A DNA stretch of 64,000 bases from Phalacrocorax aristotelis (taxonomy: Eukaryota; Chordata; Aves; Suliformes; Phalacrocoracidae), in assembly GCF_949628215.1 (NCBI RefSeq), contig NW_027441219.1, positions 1 to 64,000 of the forward strand, in the 5' to 3' direction. The notes below the pieces were generated by a model that did not search any database, was not told where the DNA came from, and saw nothing but the letters and a program-made list of their open reading frames with translations. This document shows positions 44,561 through 57,700 of the stretch, one piece after another. Position 1 is the first letter of the stretch. The number at the start of each line of letters is the position of its first letter. The position numbers and the translations under genes are program-made.

Positions 44561-47500
44561 CAGAAAGAAGAGGTGTTGTGTTATCTCACAAAAAGCCTCC
44601 TATGGTCAGTTGAAGAAATAACCTCTTTCCGTGGCACTGACTCTTTTCGTACAGTCCATAGCCGGCTTTCGGCTTTTGTCTTTACAGCATTCAGTTTGCT
44701 TTCTGCCAAGCTTTCTACCTGCTGTGAAACATTTGGATGGTTTTTTCTTTTTGGTTTTTTTTTCCCCTACTTGCTCCACAACTCCCACACCAACCACCCA
44801 GCGCGGCTCGCCTTTCAGCCCCCAGACCGAGGAGCCTTGCCCTGGGACGGCCCTTACATGTCAGCAGAGTTGTTCCAGCTCTCACCCTGTCCCTACCCAG
44901 CTGAGGACGTCTGTGTCCGTGGGAGGCACCCAGAAACTCCCCCTGCTGCGTGGCAGTCCCCTGCCCCGTCAGAGAAAACTGCGGCAATATCGGCTAAGTT
45001 TAAAAGCGTCGGCAGGAGGTGCAGAATACGTAAATAAAGCGGCGGTTGGCTGCCGGGTATGGGTGCAATATAAATACATTTTGTTTATAGGCCTTCGTGC
45101 CTATTCAGCGTTGAACGGCACCGCAGCCCACCCAGCCCGGGGCTCGGAGAAGGGTCTCTCCAAGGGCACAACCTAAGGCAGCGCAGGAAGCCCAGCTGCC
45201 ACGCTCCCAGTCGCTACGGGACGCTCGCTTACAGTTACACTAACGAGGGTACGGATGAGGCTGGAACTAGCAGAAATGCTGACTCTTCTGGCCTTTTATT
45301 CGTGGAAGGTACAGCGCGCGAGCCTCGGCGGCTCACAGGAGAAGCGTGCAGTGCTGCCTGACTCTCATTCTCAGCTCACGTACTACTGCCAAAGCTCCTG
45401 CCCTGTGCTGTGCCAGATGCCGGCTGGCGTGAGCACCTGGGCTCCTGAGGGACCCCCTTGTCCTGAGAGCCAGAAGTACTCACTTCCCTTTGCATGAGGC
45501 CTGTAGGAGATATACCCTGCAATTTTAAAAATCTGTATCAAACGTGGCAGACTCAAAAGAGGGCATTTTTAAAAAGGCAGGTTTGTTTTCTTTTTTAACT
45601 TTACGATCTACAGCCTAGCAAAGAGCTCCCTTTCAGTGTCAGTCGCTTGGCTTTCTCCCCTACTGACGAGGTCCCAGCCGCCCGGTGAGATCTCGCTGGA
45701 GATATTCTCAGTTTCCCTCGAGTACGTGGCTGCCCTGGCCCGAGGCCAGCGAAGAAGCTGACTTTGCCCGTGCCTGAATCAGCAACACGTCCAGCAGGCG
45801 ACTTGCAGAGCCCAGGGAACCCTCGTAAAGAGGTTTGGGGGTGGGGCGCGCCACATCTGCGGCATCGGCCGTGGGAAAGGACCGGCGCAGTAAAACAGGT
45901 GGGTGAAACCGCGGCGCGCGCCAATACGTGCTGCTGCCTGGGGCATCGCTTTGCTGCGGGTCAAGTCAGATGCTCTCTGTAAGAGTCAGTCAGGGTAAAG
46001 GCAGCAGCAGATTTCTTTTCTGCTCATTTTAACAAAGGCTGGACGGAGCCCATAGAGGAAGGCACTACGCGTCTTGCTGGGTTTGTTTCCCTGCCTTCTC
46101 GTAAGCTGTCGCGGAAACTTGCACGAGGAAAGCCTGTGCAAGCTGATGATGACAGCCACACACGGTTGAAGAGGGAGCAGATGGTGAGAGCAGAGGTACG
46201 CGCTCAGGCTGTGCGCTGGAAGCTAATGCTAATGCTGCAAAATAAAGAGTGGATTTTCTTTTTTGGGTTTAGGTGAGCGCTAAACATTACACGTGCGTGT
46301 GTGCGTGTGTCTCTCGCAGGTTTTTGTCATACACCCCACCCTCCCACCCCAAAAAAACAACCCACACATGCCACGCGTTAAACAGTGGTTTTCCATTGTA
46401 CTTAGACGTGCTTACATAGGTGTGTTGGTTTGTTACTTTTTTTAATGCAGAAACAGCAATACGATAGATTTAATACAGCTAGCAGTTAGACGGGTGTAGC
46501 TTTAGAGCGTCGGCTGTTTACAAAGCAACTGCACACCTTCTTTAACTCACAGTTTAAACAAATGAACTTGCAGTGCATCACACGTGCTTTGTACAGTCAC
46601 GTTCCACACGGCAGGTCAGATGCTTCACCCTGCCTTGTCCTTGTTCCCCCGACTCCGACGGGACCGCCGAGGCCATCCTGGGGACAGCGCCGCTTTCTAG
46701 CAGCTGGGTTGCTTGCCTGGACGCCCCACAGACAAACAGTCATTTCCCCACTGAACCTCTTCTCAAATATTTTCCTACCCCTGCAGGCCCCACGTCCTTT
46801 GGTTCATATTTCCTTTTTTCCGGGCTTTATGCACAGGACCGATGATTTCCAGAAATAGAAACAGAGGCTGATTCAGTCCAGGCTAAACATTCTCTGACCT
46901 AAACCAAACTGCCTTCGAAGAGATAGCTGTACTGTGGGCACCACCTCGGGAACAGAAGTTGCCCTGTCATAAAAAAAAAAAAAAAAAAAAGAAGGAAAAC
47001 AAGGCATTTCAGGCTGAGGAGGCTGAACGGTGTGCTGGGGGCGGTGGAGAGTTGGAAAGAAACAGTTCAGACGATCAGAGCGAGCTTAGCGTTGCAAAGC
47101 GTGCCATTATTTTTAATTTGGCAGTCAGAAGAAAATAGATTCCGACACTGATTTCCTGTGTGCTGCGGGAGTTCTCGCCTCAGCATTCCTGTGCACCATT
47201 TTACTTTTGTGTCCCGTCTGCTTTGCTTTTGCGCTGTAGCTCTCCGGTTCTAGCTACGCTTCCCACCACCCCCGTTACTCTTTGACAAGCCCAGCTCTCA
47301 CTGTGCTTCCCTTCCCGTATGCGCGTGCAGGGAAAAGCCCGCGCGTCTGCCACTACAGGACACGCTCTGGGAGGCAGGAGAGATGACGACGCTCCCTGAC
47401 AGAGGACACAGCTGAGGGGCGGTCCGCCGGGGCTGGGGAGATGGCAGCACCTTCCCTCAGCTGCCCCATCCGAGCACGGGTGCAGGTGAACACTGAGGAG

Positions 47501-48735
47501 AGACAAGCAGGCAGGAGCCGCAGAGCGAGAGAGAAAATAAAATTCACGGGTGGGTGCTACTTACGTCTCATTTTTAGCGCAAGGGATGAATTCTCAGCAC
47601 ATTCTTGGAGCTGCCCCTTTGGGACTCACGGAGAAGAGGGAGGTTGGCCACGCGGTGCAGCCCAGCTCTGCTTCCCCTAAATGGTTTTACTGTTCAGGTG
47701 TTGCCCTAATCTGGCCGGTACCCCTGCAAAGAGTTTGGGATTTCTGCTGCCTCTCCGGGCCAGCCGCAGACCCTGACTTCATCGCAGCGAATGACCCTGC
47801 ACTCCTCAGAGCGGTTGCCGAGTCACATCCCGCTGCCTTCCCTGCAGAACTGGAGACCCTTTTTCAGCCCTTGCCCCCTCTTCTCTCAGCTCGTTGCCCA
47901 TCCCTTTTTCAGGGCCGGCACCGATCCCGCCTCCAGCTCGCCCTGTCTCCACCTGCGAGCGCCCAACAGGAGCTAAATGTCTCCTCAAGGACGCACGGAA
48001 GAGACGCGCAGGCAACCCAGCACAGACCCCCTGCAAACATCTTCTTTCCATTTTCTTTCCTCTCCTGACACGAAGAGATGACTTAGGAAAAGCGTACTGC
48101 TCGCATTTCACCTGCACTGCTTCTACTTTCACTTTCGCTCTCCTTGGCAGTAATTAATAGCGGTGGTTGGGGAGGGCTGGGGCATTCCCCCAAAGCGGCT
48201 GCAGTTACATCCGGGCGGTTGTGGCACTCCATTAGCTTTGTCATTTTAAATCTAAATCTTCTGGAATTGTTAGTTCTCGTCAGGAATCACCCGCACCTGC
48301 AAATTTTCTTAATGCCTACGCTTGAACCCAGCCACTGTTTAACAGCTCACCTTTATTTCTGTTCATTTAAGAATCTAAAGCTTCGTTTACTGCTTGGGTT
48401 GGAAGCAGGAGCTGTCGCTGCCTCTGAACTTTCTAACAGCCCTGTTACAATTTCAGTATTACCCACTCCCAATTTAGCTTTCCAGTTCAATTTTCATTGT
48501 AGATTCTAAAACTGTCCTTATTTTGTTTCTGATCAGGAGTCATTAATGCCTGCAGTTGATGTAATAACGGCTGTATTTAGATTGAGCTATTAATGACTCG
48601 CAACTCTATTTATGGCATAAAAAAGGACTGCCTTTATTTTTTTTTTAATTACAGATTAGGAATAATGACTGCCTGGTTTGCTCAGTAATAGGTGCGATTA
48701 AATTTAGTCACGACTCCTCCCTAAATAAAATGTAT

Positions 48736-49726
48736 TTATTTGCACTCTAACAATTTAACCTTCCCTTTACCGGCCAGGGGCACCGACAAGTGCCCGTGCG
48801 TACCTCCGCTCCCCCTGCGCCGGCTCCCCAGGGAACAGCCTCTTACCCTGACCAGAGCCTGCAGCGGCCCGTTGTCGTCCCAGCTCCTTGCCCTCGAGAA
48901 AGCGGCCGCCTGAAGCGGCAGCAGATCCGCTGCTGCCCAAAGGGGACGGAAATGGCGCGGGGTAAATGATAATATGAAATGATAAATGAATGAAATGATC
49001 TCACAAGGGGGAAGAAAACCAGCAAAGCAAAAAACAAACCCCAAACAGAACACCATACCACTAAACCGTCTCACCGCCCCCTCAGCGCCCGAAACAACAT
49101 CCCGGGAGAAAAAAAGCAAAGCAGGCCACAAGGGACCTTTCTAGTACAGATGCTGCCAAAGAGTGCCAAGCTCTGGAATCCTTACCTCAGGCAACGCCTC
49201 CGCTTCTCTAAACGCCAGAGCACGCCTGCCCGGGGGGCTGAGACAGCCCCAAAGCTGCGACCGCCCGAGGGAACACGGGAGCACCGACGGCAGAGAAGCC
49301 CAGGGGCAGCAAGAGCTGCCCGAGCCCCGGCTGGGGCTCTTCGACCCCCGGGCCCCGCCCCCGCCCTTCCCACAGCGCCCCGCAAAAGGGGCGGGCCGAG
49401 CCCCCCCGAGGGATGAAGGCTCGCAGGGTGGCAGCAGAGAGCAAAGTGCACCGCACAGCACCAAAGTGGGTGGGTGGGGCCAGGTGGGTCGGACATCAGA
49501 CGGCCCGCCTGCCCATCGCCGGGGGCAGGGCCCGTTGCTAAGAGCGTGGCGAGGGGTATCAGGACCGCCCTCAACGGGCTATCGCAAGGGGTCAACACCT
49601 GTCGCTAGGGGCTGTGCCTACACGGTTCCGGCCCCCACGGTGACGTCACCACGTAGCGTGCGGGGGGTCACTAAGTGGCGTGGAGAAGTGAGCGCGGCAA
49701 AATGTCGCTACAGCCCGTGCACGGCT
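48736..49726. promoter_or_regulatory. GC-rich promoter-like region (unit 2)
   Basis: Copy of 5110-6100, with GC boxes and the CRE at 49641-49648 kept unchanged. Confidence 0.5.
49641..49648. promoter_or_regulatory. Perfect CRE palindrome (unit 2)
   Basis: TGACGTCA, matching 6015-6022. Confidence 0.6.
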
Positions 49727-52393
49727 GCTGGCTGCAGTACCGCAGTTTGGTCGCACGGTGGCAGCAGAGAGCTAAAAGGTCGCCACTGCGCATGCGCGGC
49801 TGCCCACCTGCGGTACGAGGGTTTGGGCGCTCGGTGGAAGTAGGGGGCAGAAAATAAAGCGCCACCGCGCATACGGAACTGCCTGGCTGCAGTACCGGCA
49901 TCTGCTTGCACGGTGGGAGCAGCGACCAGAGGAAAACTTCAGCCTGGGGAACGGGCAGCTTCCCGTCTGCAGTACCCGGTTTTGATCGACCGGTGACTGC
50001 CGCGATCGGGTAAGGGGCGGGTGGAAATCTCTACCAGGGTAGCGCAGCTCCCGCCTGCAGTCCCGGGGTTCGGTCGCTTGGTGGAAGCAGCGAGCAGAAT
50101 ACAAAGGGTGGCCACTGCGCATGCGCGGCTGCCCACCTGCAGTACCGCGGTCTGATCGCACGGTGGCAGCAGAGAGCAGAAAGAGACGCCACTGCGCATG
50201 CGCGGCTGCCCACCTGCAGTACCGCGGTTTGGTCGCACGGTGGCAGCAGAGAGCATGAAGAGACGCCACTGCGCATGCGCGGCTACCCACCTGCAGTACC
50301 GCGGTCTGGTCGCACGGTGGCAGCAGAGAGCAAAAGGGCGCCACTGCGCATGCGCAGCCGCCCACCTGCAGTACCGCGGTTTGGTCGCACGGTGGCAGCA
50401 GAGAGCAAAAAGGCGCCACTGCGCATGCGCGGCTGCCCACCTGCAGTACCGCGGTTTGGTCGCACGGTGGCAGCAGAGAGCAAAAAGGCGCCACTGCGCA
50501 TGCGCGGCTGCTCACCTGCAGTACCGCGGTCTGATCGCACGGTGGCAGCAGAGAGACAAAAGGCGCCACTGCGCATGCGCGGCTGCCCACCTGAAGTACC
50601 CGGGCTTGATCGCACGGTGGCAGCAGAGAGCCAAAAGGCGCCACTGCGCATGCGCGGCTGCCCAGCTGCAGTACCGCGGTCTGATCGCACGGTGGTAGCA
50701 GCGAGCAGGAAGAGACGCCATTGCGCATGCGCGGCTGCCCACCTGCACTACGAGGGCTTGGGCGGGCGGTGGAAGCAGGTGCAGAAAGTAAAGCGCCACA
50801 GTGCATACAGAACTGCCTGGCTGCAGTACCGGCATCTGCTTGCACGGTGGCAGCAGCGACCAGCGAAAAAACTTCACCCTCGGGAACGGGCGGCTGCCCG
50901 TCTGCAGTACCCGGTTTTGAGCGCTCGGTGACTGCCGCGAGCAGGGTAGCGCAGCTCCCCCCCGTGCTGTTCCGCGGTTCGGTCGCTCGGTGGCAGCAGC
51001 GAGCACAAAAAGGCGCCAGTGCGCATGCGCGGCTGCCCACCTGCAGTACCGCGGTCTGGTCGCTCGGTGGCAGCAGAGAGCAGAAAAGGCGCCACTGCGC
51101 ATGCGCGGCTGCCCACGTGCAGTACCCCGGTCTGGTCGCACGGTGGTAGCAGAGAGCACAAAGGCGCCACTGCGCATGCGCGGCCGCCCACCTGCAGTAC
51201 CGCGGTTTGATCGCAAGGTGGCAGCAGCGAGCACAAAAAGGCGCTACTGCGCATGCGCGCCTGCCCACCTGCAGTACCGCGGTCTGATCGCACGGTGGCA
51301 GCAGAGAGACGAAAAGGCGCCACTGCGCATGCGCGGCTGCCCACCTGCAGTACCGCGGTTTGATCGCACGGTGGCAGCAGAGAGCAAAAAGGTGCCACTG
51401 CGCATGCGCGGCTGCTCACCTGCAGTACCGCGGTCTGATCGCACGGTGGCAGCAGAGAGCAAAAAGGCCCACTGCGCATGCGCGGCCGCCCACCTGCAGT
51501 ACCGCTCTTTGGTCGCACGGTGGCAGCAGAGAGCAGAAAAGACGCCACTGCGCATGCGTGGCTGCCCACCTGCACTGCGAGCGTTTGGGCGGTCGGTGGA
51601 AGCAGGGGCAGAAAGTAAAGCGCCACTGTGCATACGGAACTGCCTGGCTGCAGTACCGGAATCTGCTTGCACGGTGGCAGCAGCGACCAGCGGAAAAACT
51701 TCACCCTCGGGAACGGGCGGCTGCCCGTCTGCAGTGCCCGGTTTTGATCGCTCGGTGACTGCCGCGAGCAGGGTAGCGCAGCTCCCCCCGTGCTGTTCCG
51801 CGGTTCGGTCGCTCGGTGGCAGCAGCGAGCACAAAAAGGCGCCAGTGCGCATGCGCGGCCGCCCACCTGCAGTACCGCTGTTTGGTCGCACGGTGGCAGC
51901 AGAGAGCACAAAAGGCGCCACTGCGCATGCGCGGCCGCCCACCTGCAGTACCGCTCTTTGGTCGCACGGTGGCAGCAGCGAGCACAAAAAGGCGCCACTG
52001 CGCATGCGCGGCTGCCCACCTGCACTGCGAGCGTTTGGGCGGTCGGTGGAAGCAGGGGCAGAAAGTAAAGCGCCACTGTGCATACGGAACTGCCTGGCTG
52101 CAGTACCGGAATCTGCTTGCACGGTGGCAGCAGCGACCAGCGAAAAAACTTCACCCTCGGGAACGGGCGGCTGCCCGTCTGCAGTACCCGGTTTTGAGCG
52201 CTCGGTGACTGCCGCGAGCAGGGTAGCGCAGCTGGCCCCCGCTGTTCCGCGGTTCGGTCGCTCGGTGGCAGCAGCGAGCAGTGACACATCGTCGCCACTG
52301 CGCATGCGTCTGTTCCGGGTGCGGTACCGCACTTTGGCCGCACGGTGTCAGCAGGGTCCACCATCGCCACTCCGCATGCGCGATTCCCGGCTG
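49726..52393 (+). repeat. NRF1/CTCF-like monomer array (unit 2)
   Basis: Copy of 6100-8770 with the same monomer count and cassette order but more internal differences than the flanks. Two successive monomers at about 51313-51466 differ as a block from 7690-7842, and single changes cluster near 50200-50290 and 50550. Confidence 0.9.
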
Positions 52394-54061
52394 CCGTAGC
52401 ACAGCACGGCGGCACCGGCACGACGTCCGTCACTCTTCTCTGGGGCAAGACCCGCGCCGGCTCTGGGTCACGTTCGCCGGGATAACGGAACTGTTACTGC
52501 GTGCGCAGAGCTCATGTTTCTCTGCACCTTCCCCACTCCCGCAGCCCCAGCAGTGTCAGTCATTGCCTCCGCACCGCCCACCACCAAAGTGCCTCGAGCA
52601 TTTTAGTCCTTCCGTCTCGACTGCTTTAAAAATCAGGTGGCCGTTACCGTCCTCCCTCCTGCCCCACTCACCCCCACCCCACGCCCTAGGGAGGAGAAGC
52701 AGCACAAACGACCTGGGGAGAAAGGTCCCCTTTCCCACCCCCCACCCCCCCGGAGTGAGCCCCATCAGTTGCTGTAGGCCTGCGGCATCAGGGCTGTGAC
52801 AGGGAGAGCAGCAAGTCAACAGGTCCTAGAGGGTTAAAGAAGAAAATCAATCAGGGGAACACAGCTGCCCTTCCGAAGGCAGGCTGCCTGGGGTGAGGGG
52901 GGCAGCTGTGCGTCAGGGCACGGGGCAGCCAGGCAGACCAGGTGCCAGTGGCTGACCTGCAAAGGACTTGTGCGCTGCTGAGCCTTGGGCTTCGTTGGCT
53001 TGGCAGCGCCTCGCCTCGCCTCTGCACTGCCAGCACCCTGCTCTGCTCATCCTGCGTAAGCACAAGGCTTCAGCGAGCACAGAACAGGAGGCCAGGGAGA
53101 GGGAGGACGTCACCGGGGGAAAAAAGAGTCATGCGGGGGGGCCATGTCAGGGGAAAGCGTTTGGGAGGGCACAGACACACGCAGAGGGAGGGCGGGGGAG
53201 GAGGCGGACACCGCTGGACAGGGGCATGTCTGGGCAGACACGCCACGGGGAACATGCATGGGGATGACTGACACCAGGGGGTCCCCCCAGGATAATCCAC
53301 AACGGGCAACTCACCTGGGCTAACCTGCAGCAGATGATCCGCTCCAGATAACTGACCCGCTCCGGCGAATCCATTCCAGATAAGCCCCAGCAATGCCCCT
53401 CAAACTGCCGGTGTTTCACCCCAAATTTTCCCCAGTTTAGGGTTTTCGGTGGGTTTATTTAGTTTTGGTGATTTCCGGTTGGATGGTTTGGCTTTTTTTG
53501 TTGTTGTTCGGGTTACTTTGGTTTTGTTCGTTTGGGGTTTTTTTTTTTTTTGCTTTTCCATAAGGTAAAAGTTGGGATTGCTTTTCCAAACGGTTCACTT
53601 CCGGGTTTTTTTCACCCTTTCCACAACATTGAAATTGGCGATTTTTTGCTTTTGTGCATGAGAATGGTTAGCAGGGTTCCGCCCCCCCACCCCCGCTTTT
53701 TTTACCCCCCTCCTTTCCAACTGCACAAACCCAGCAGGAGTGGGCTTTCCCAAGAGCCCCGAATTGTTTTCTTTCCCCCAAACCTGTTTGGGGTTTTTCA
53801 CCCCCCATTGCAGACCCAGACTCAGGGGCTTTGGAGTGTGTGTCTGCCCTGGCAGCAGCTCCCAGGCTGCCTACGCAGCCCCAGAGGGGAAAGTCCCCAT
53901 TTGGGGGAATCGGCCCCAAATCGGGATGGGAGAAGGAGAACGGGGAAGGGGCAGCATTTGAAAGCGCTTTTGTGCCTTCAGTTGATTGGGGGGTGGGCTG
54001 TGTGTCTAATTTTTAAATCTTCTCTATAAACATCTCTATCAACGTGGTTTCTTTGCATTTT

Positions 54062-54712
54062 AAAACCTTACATAGCATAGACATTTGCACTATGTGTCTA
54101 CTTACACATCCTTACGGAGTACATCTATATTTTATATATACTATCTGTTTTACATTTACATACAACATCTGTTTAGACTTAGCTATTATATTTACACTTA
54201 CACCTATTTAGGCTATTTACACTTACACAGAATATCTCTTTACACATACCTGTTTAGACTTCCATATTAACACGTACATAAAACAGCTATTTAGGCTAGC
54301 TATCTGCTTACTTACCCTTTGACACTTCAATCTTTTTCGACTTCTCTATTTAGACATCTACTTACAGTTATACCTCGGCTTATTTCACTCTATATAACCT
54401 CTATTTAGATTACACATCTACTTAGACTATGTAACACACACTAAGCGTAGATGCTCGCTCTAGTCAGACTTTCTTCTGCTTTGAATTCCTTCATCTATCC
54501 TTTTCACTTTAAACTCCTTTATTTTTTGATCTAGATATATAGACGGTCGAGTTACTTTTGTGTTTTAAAACCCTGCATCTCGATGCAGAATTTTTGTATC
54601 CCGAAATCCGTTATATAATATAGGAGAGATAAGTTCTTATCTCAAAATCCCTTTATGCATCTATAAATTAATATTACACATGTCAATATATATAAGAGGT
54701 TTTTGTAATAGC
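54062..54712. repeat. AT-rich degenerate minisatellite (unit 2)
   Basis: Essentially identical to 10440-11090, at an offset of 43622. Confidence 0.65.
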
Positions 54713-57700
54713 CCCCCTGAATTTTCAGGCATTTTGGGGCTGTAACCCCCCTTTTTGGGGGGGAACCCCTACATGACGCCCCCACTCACCTGTTCCTCTG
54801 ACGCATTATCAGCTCCCCCAGTGACACCGGGGCACCCCACATGACATCATCACACCCCCCCCAGGACTCCCCCAATTTTATTCACCCCCAAGAAGGGCAC
54901 TAAACAAGGGAACCTGCTCCAACCTGCAGCTCATTACTTTAATAGTGCCATTTACAAAGGTACACGCACACCCCTCCCACACCCCCCAGAAAAGGGGGAG
55001 CTCTGCTAAAATCTAAAAGGTGGGGCAGCCCCCCAAACAGCTGCAGCCCCCCCAGCCCCTGTCCGCAGGCTGGCGGCTGCCCCACGGCAGAGCAGGAGCG
55101 TGCCAGAGGACGGTGTCACGTCTCTCTCGGGCTCCGCTCGGACATGTTCCCGCACTGGGACGGGCTCCCCGGGGTGACAAACAGCCCCGGTCCCTGGGGG
55201 CCCCGACTCTCCCCACCGGGCAGCCCTCGCGGCCGCACCTGCGGGGCACCCGCTGGAGACAGAGCCAGGAGCCTCCAGGCCGAGGGATGGCCCCTTACCT
55301 TCACCACGCTTAACGACCGGCAGGCATCTCTTGAGCATCACGAGACACTTAGACGACATCTGAAAAACAGAAATCCCAAACTATATTTCAGCACGTTAAT
55401 AAAATAGCACAGAAGAAAATGGAGGAGCTCAGTCAGCATAAGGGGTAGGAAGGAAATTGAGCCGCAGCAAGATTCCAGGCAAACGGGTCACGTCAAAACA
55501 CAACACATCCTTTAAAAGCTAGAGTGATTGGAACGCTTGAAAACGGTATTAAGACTAACCGATACCATTTTGAACAGATCCTTCGCGTAACACTGAACGC
55601 TCTGGCTGGTGCTGGAAAACGTCTCATCCCTTCCTTACGGCACCGCTGCGGGGAGATAACCCCGTGAGGCTGCGGGGCAAAGTTGTACCGGAACCGGAAC
55701 CTCCGCTTACAGACCCACCGCAGCAGCTACAGCCCTCGCCCTGCCGCCGCACGTCTTGCTGCCTGGCTCCACGAAGCCTGAAGTGAAGCGTGTCAAACTT
55801 GAAAGAGTAACGTAAAAAATTAAGAATAAATCTCAGTAATTCACTTTGTGCTGAGAAGGCGGGCGCGTGTTTACGCACATCCAATATGAGCGTCTAGGCT
55901 CTAAAAGCTTTCCATTTTCCTTCTGCGTTCATTCAACTCGCACAGCCGTTCACGCCCGCCATAAGATTATCTATCTCCAAAATACACAGCAGCAACGTGA
56001 CTGGGGGGTTTTGGCGTGTTACGGAGTCGGGAGGGACGTCCGCCCGGCTGCCCCGCCCAAGAGATGCTGCTGAACTGCCAGGGAAACGCGCGTCGAAAGC
56101 GAGACTGAAATAAAGTACTTAAGAGCGCTCCCTCAAAATACCGGCAGGAAACACCCCCCCACAACATTCAGTCGCCCCTCATTAAATATTTACAACAAAT
56201 ACCTACCTGCTTAAGTACACCTAACAAATCGTACCCTACATCTGCTTGGCAGTTACAGCTGAAAGAGCGCAAGTCACGTCGTAAATCAGACGATGTTAGC
56301 TTTTTTTTAAACTTTCATTTATGACAGAAGAATCGGTGAGTGAAGAGATCCCCGATACAGTTTTACTTTTTTGGGGGGGGGGGAAAAATAATACCACAAC
56401 AAAAAACCACACAAATCAAATCCCCAGTGTTGCAATACACGGGGCTACCAAGAAGGACCGGCAGACCTGCTAATGCGTTCGGCTGTACCGAAGCATGCAG
56501 GCGAACCGCATTTTATGGTATCTCGACTGTTACAACTGAGAACCCAAGCACTACCAATGCCATCAACCTTTGGAGTATGTGCTGTGCTTGGATCTCCGCA
56601 AGGACCATGGATTTTTTTGTCTTTAAAAAAAAGCAATACTTTGCAAGTCTTGTGCTGATGAGTTCTGCTGACAAAGACACTGTCTCTAAGATGCACTCTG
56701 ATGGCAAGTTCATAGAATGCAACCTCACTGAATAAGAAATATCTCAATTCTTCAAAATCTCTTCCTAACAAAAGTCACACTGTGGGGCTTTCAGATGGGT
56801 CAGATTATGCATCCTTTCACAACAAGAAACACACCAGCTAACCAGGATATTCTTGCAGTGGCCAGGTGCCTCTTCATCATGTAAAAAAGGAAAAAACCCA
56901 GAGCCAGCAATAAGTATCACACAGGTCAACACAGATCTCTTCCAGAGCACCCCCCTCATCAAAACGAACATGCCCATCGGCTCACCTGCTCTGCACAGAT
57001 TCCAGCATCACACCCCGCTTCCGTCATCGCTTGTGGCACCAAACGTATCAACACACAGTAAACTACCGTTACGCTCGTGAGAAATCACCGCCCCGTGACT
57101 TCCTCATTACTACCCAGCTCACTTCTAATGCTCATACGCCGTTCCAAAGACGGCCCACGTGTTACCTACAAAACTGAAGAGCTCGACGACGGACCACAGC
57201 ATTCTCTGGTCTTAGATGCTGGCCGCTGCCCCACCTTCTCAGACCTCTCATAGGCGTGCGGCAGCAGCACTCCGAGCCTGCCAGCGGCACCTGCAAAAAG
57301 CCAAGCGAAAAGGCACCTCCTGAGATGCTGCCCGATGCCACAGCCTGCCCGCACCGATCCCCGTCTCGCACCCCTTTCCCTCGACAGCCTCCCACCCGGC
57401 CTACGTCACTTGCAGCTGAACACGGCACCTCGCCCGCCGTCCGTAACACCCAAACGACACGCGTTGCTTATAACTTCACCAGCAACACAACACCTCAGAA
57501 AAGAGCTGCTACTTCAGCCCACCAATCACCACTCGCCTTGCTCGACTTGCCTCCTTTGCTCATTGCTACGCTACTTCAAAACCAAAACAAAAGACAAACG
57601 CAAGGAGCAATGGAGTCACAGAGGCATCGGTCACATCTTCCCTCTATATACACCACGCACCGACTCACCCGCTTACATCGGTCCCCCCTCAGTTCCCCTC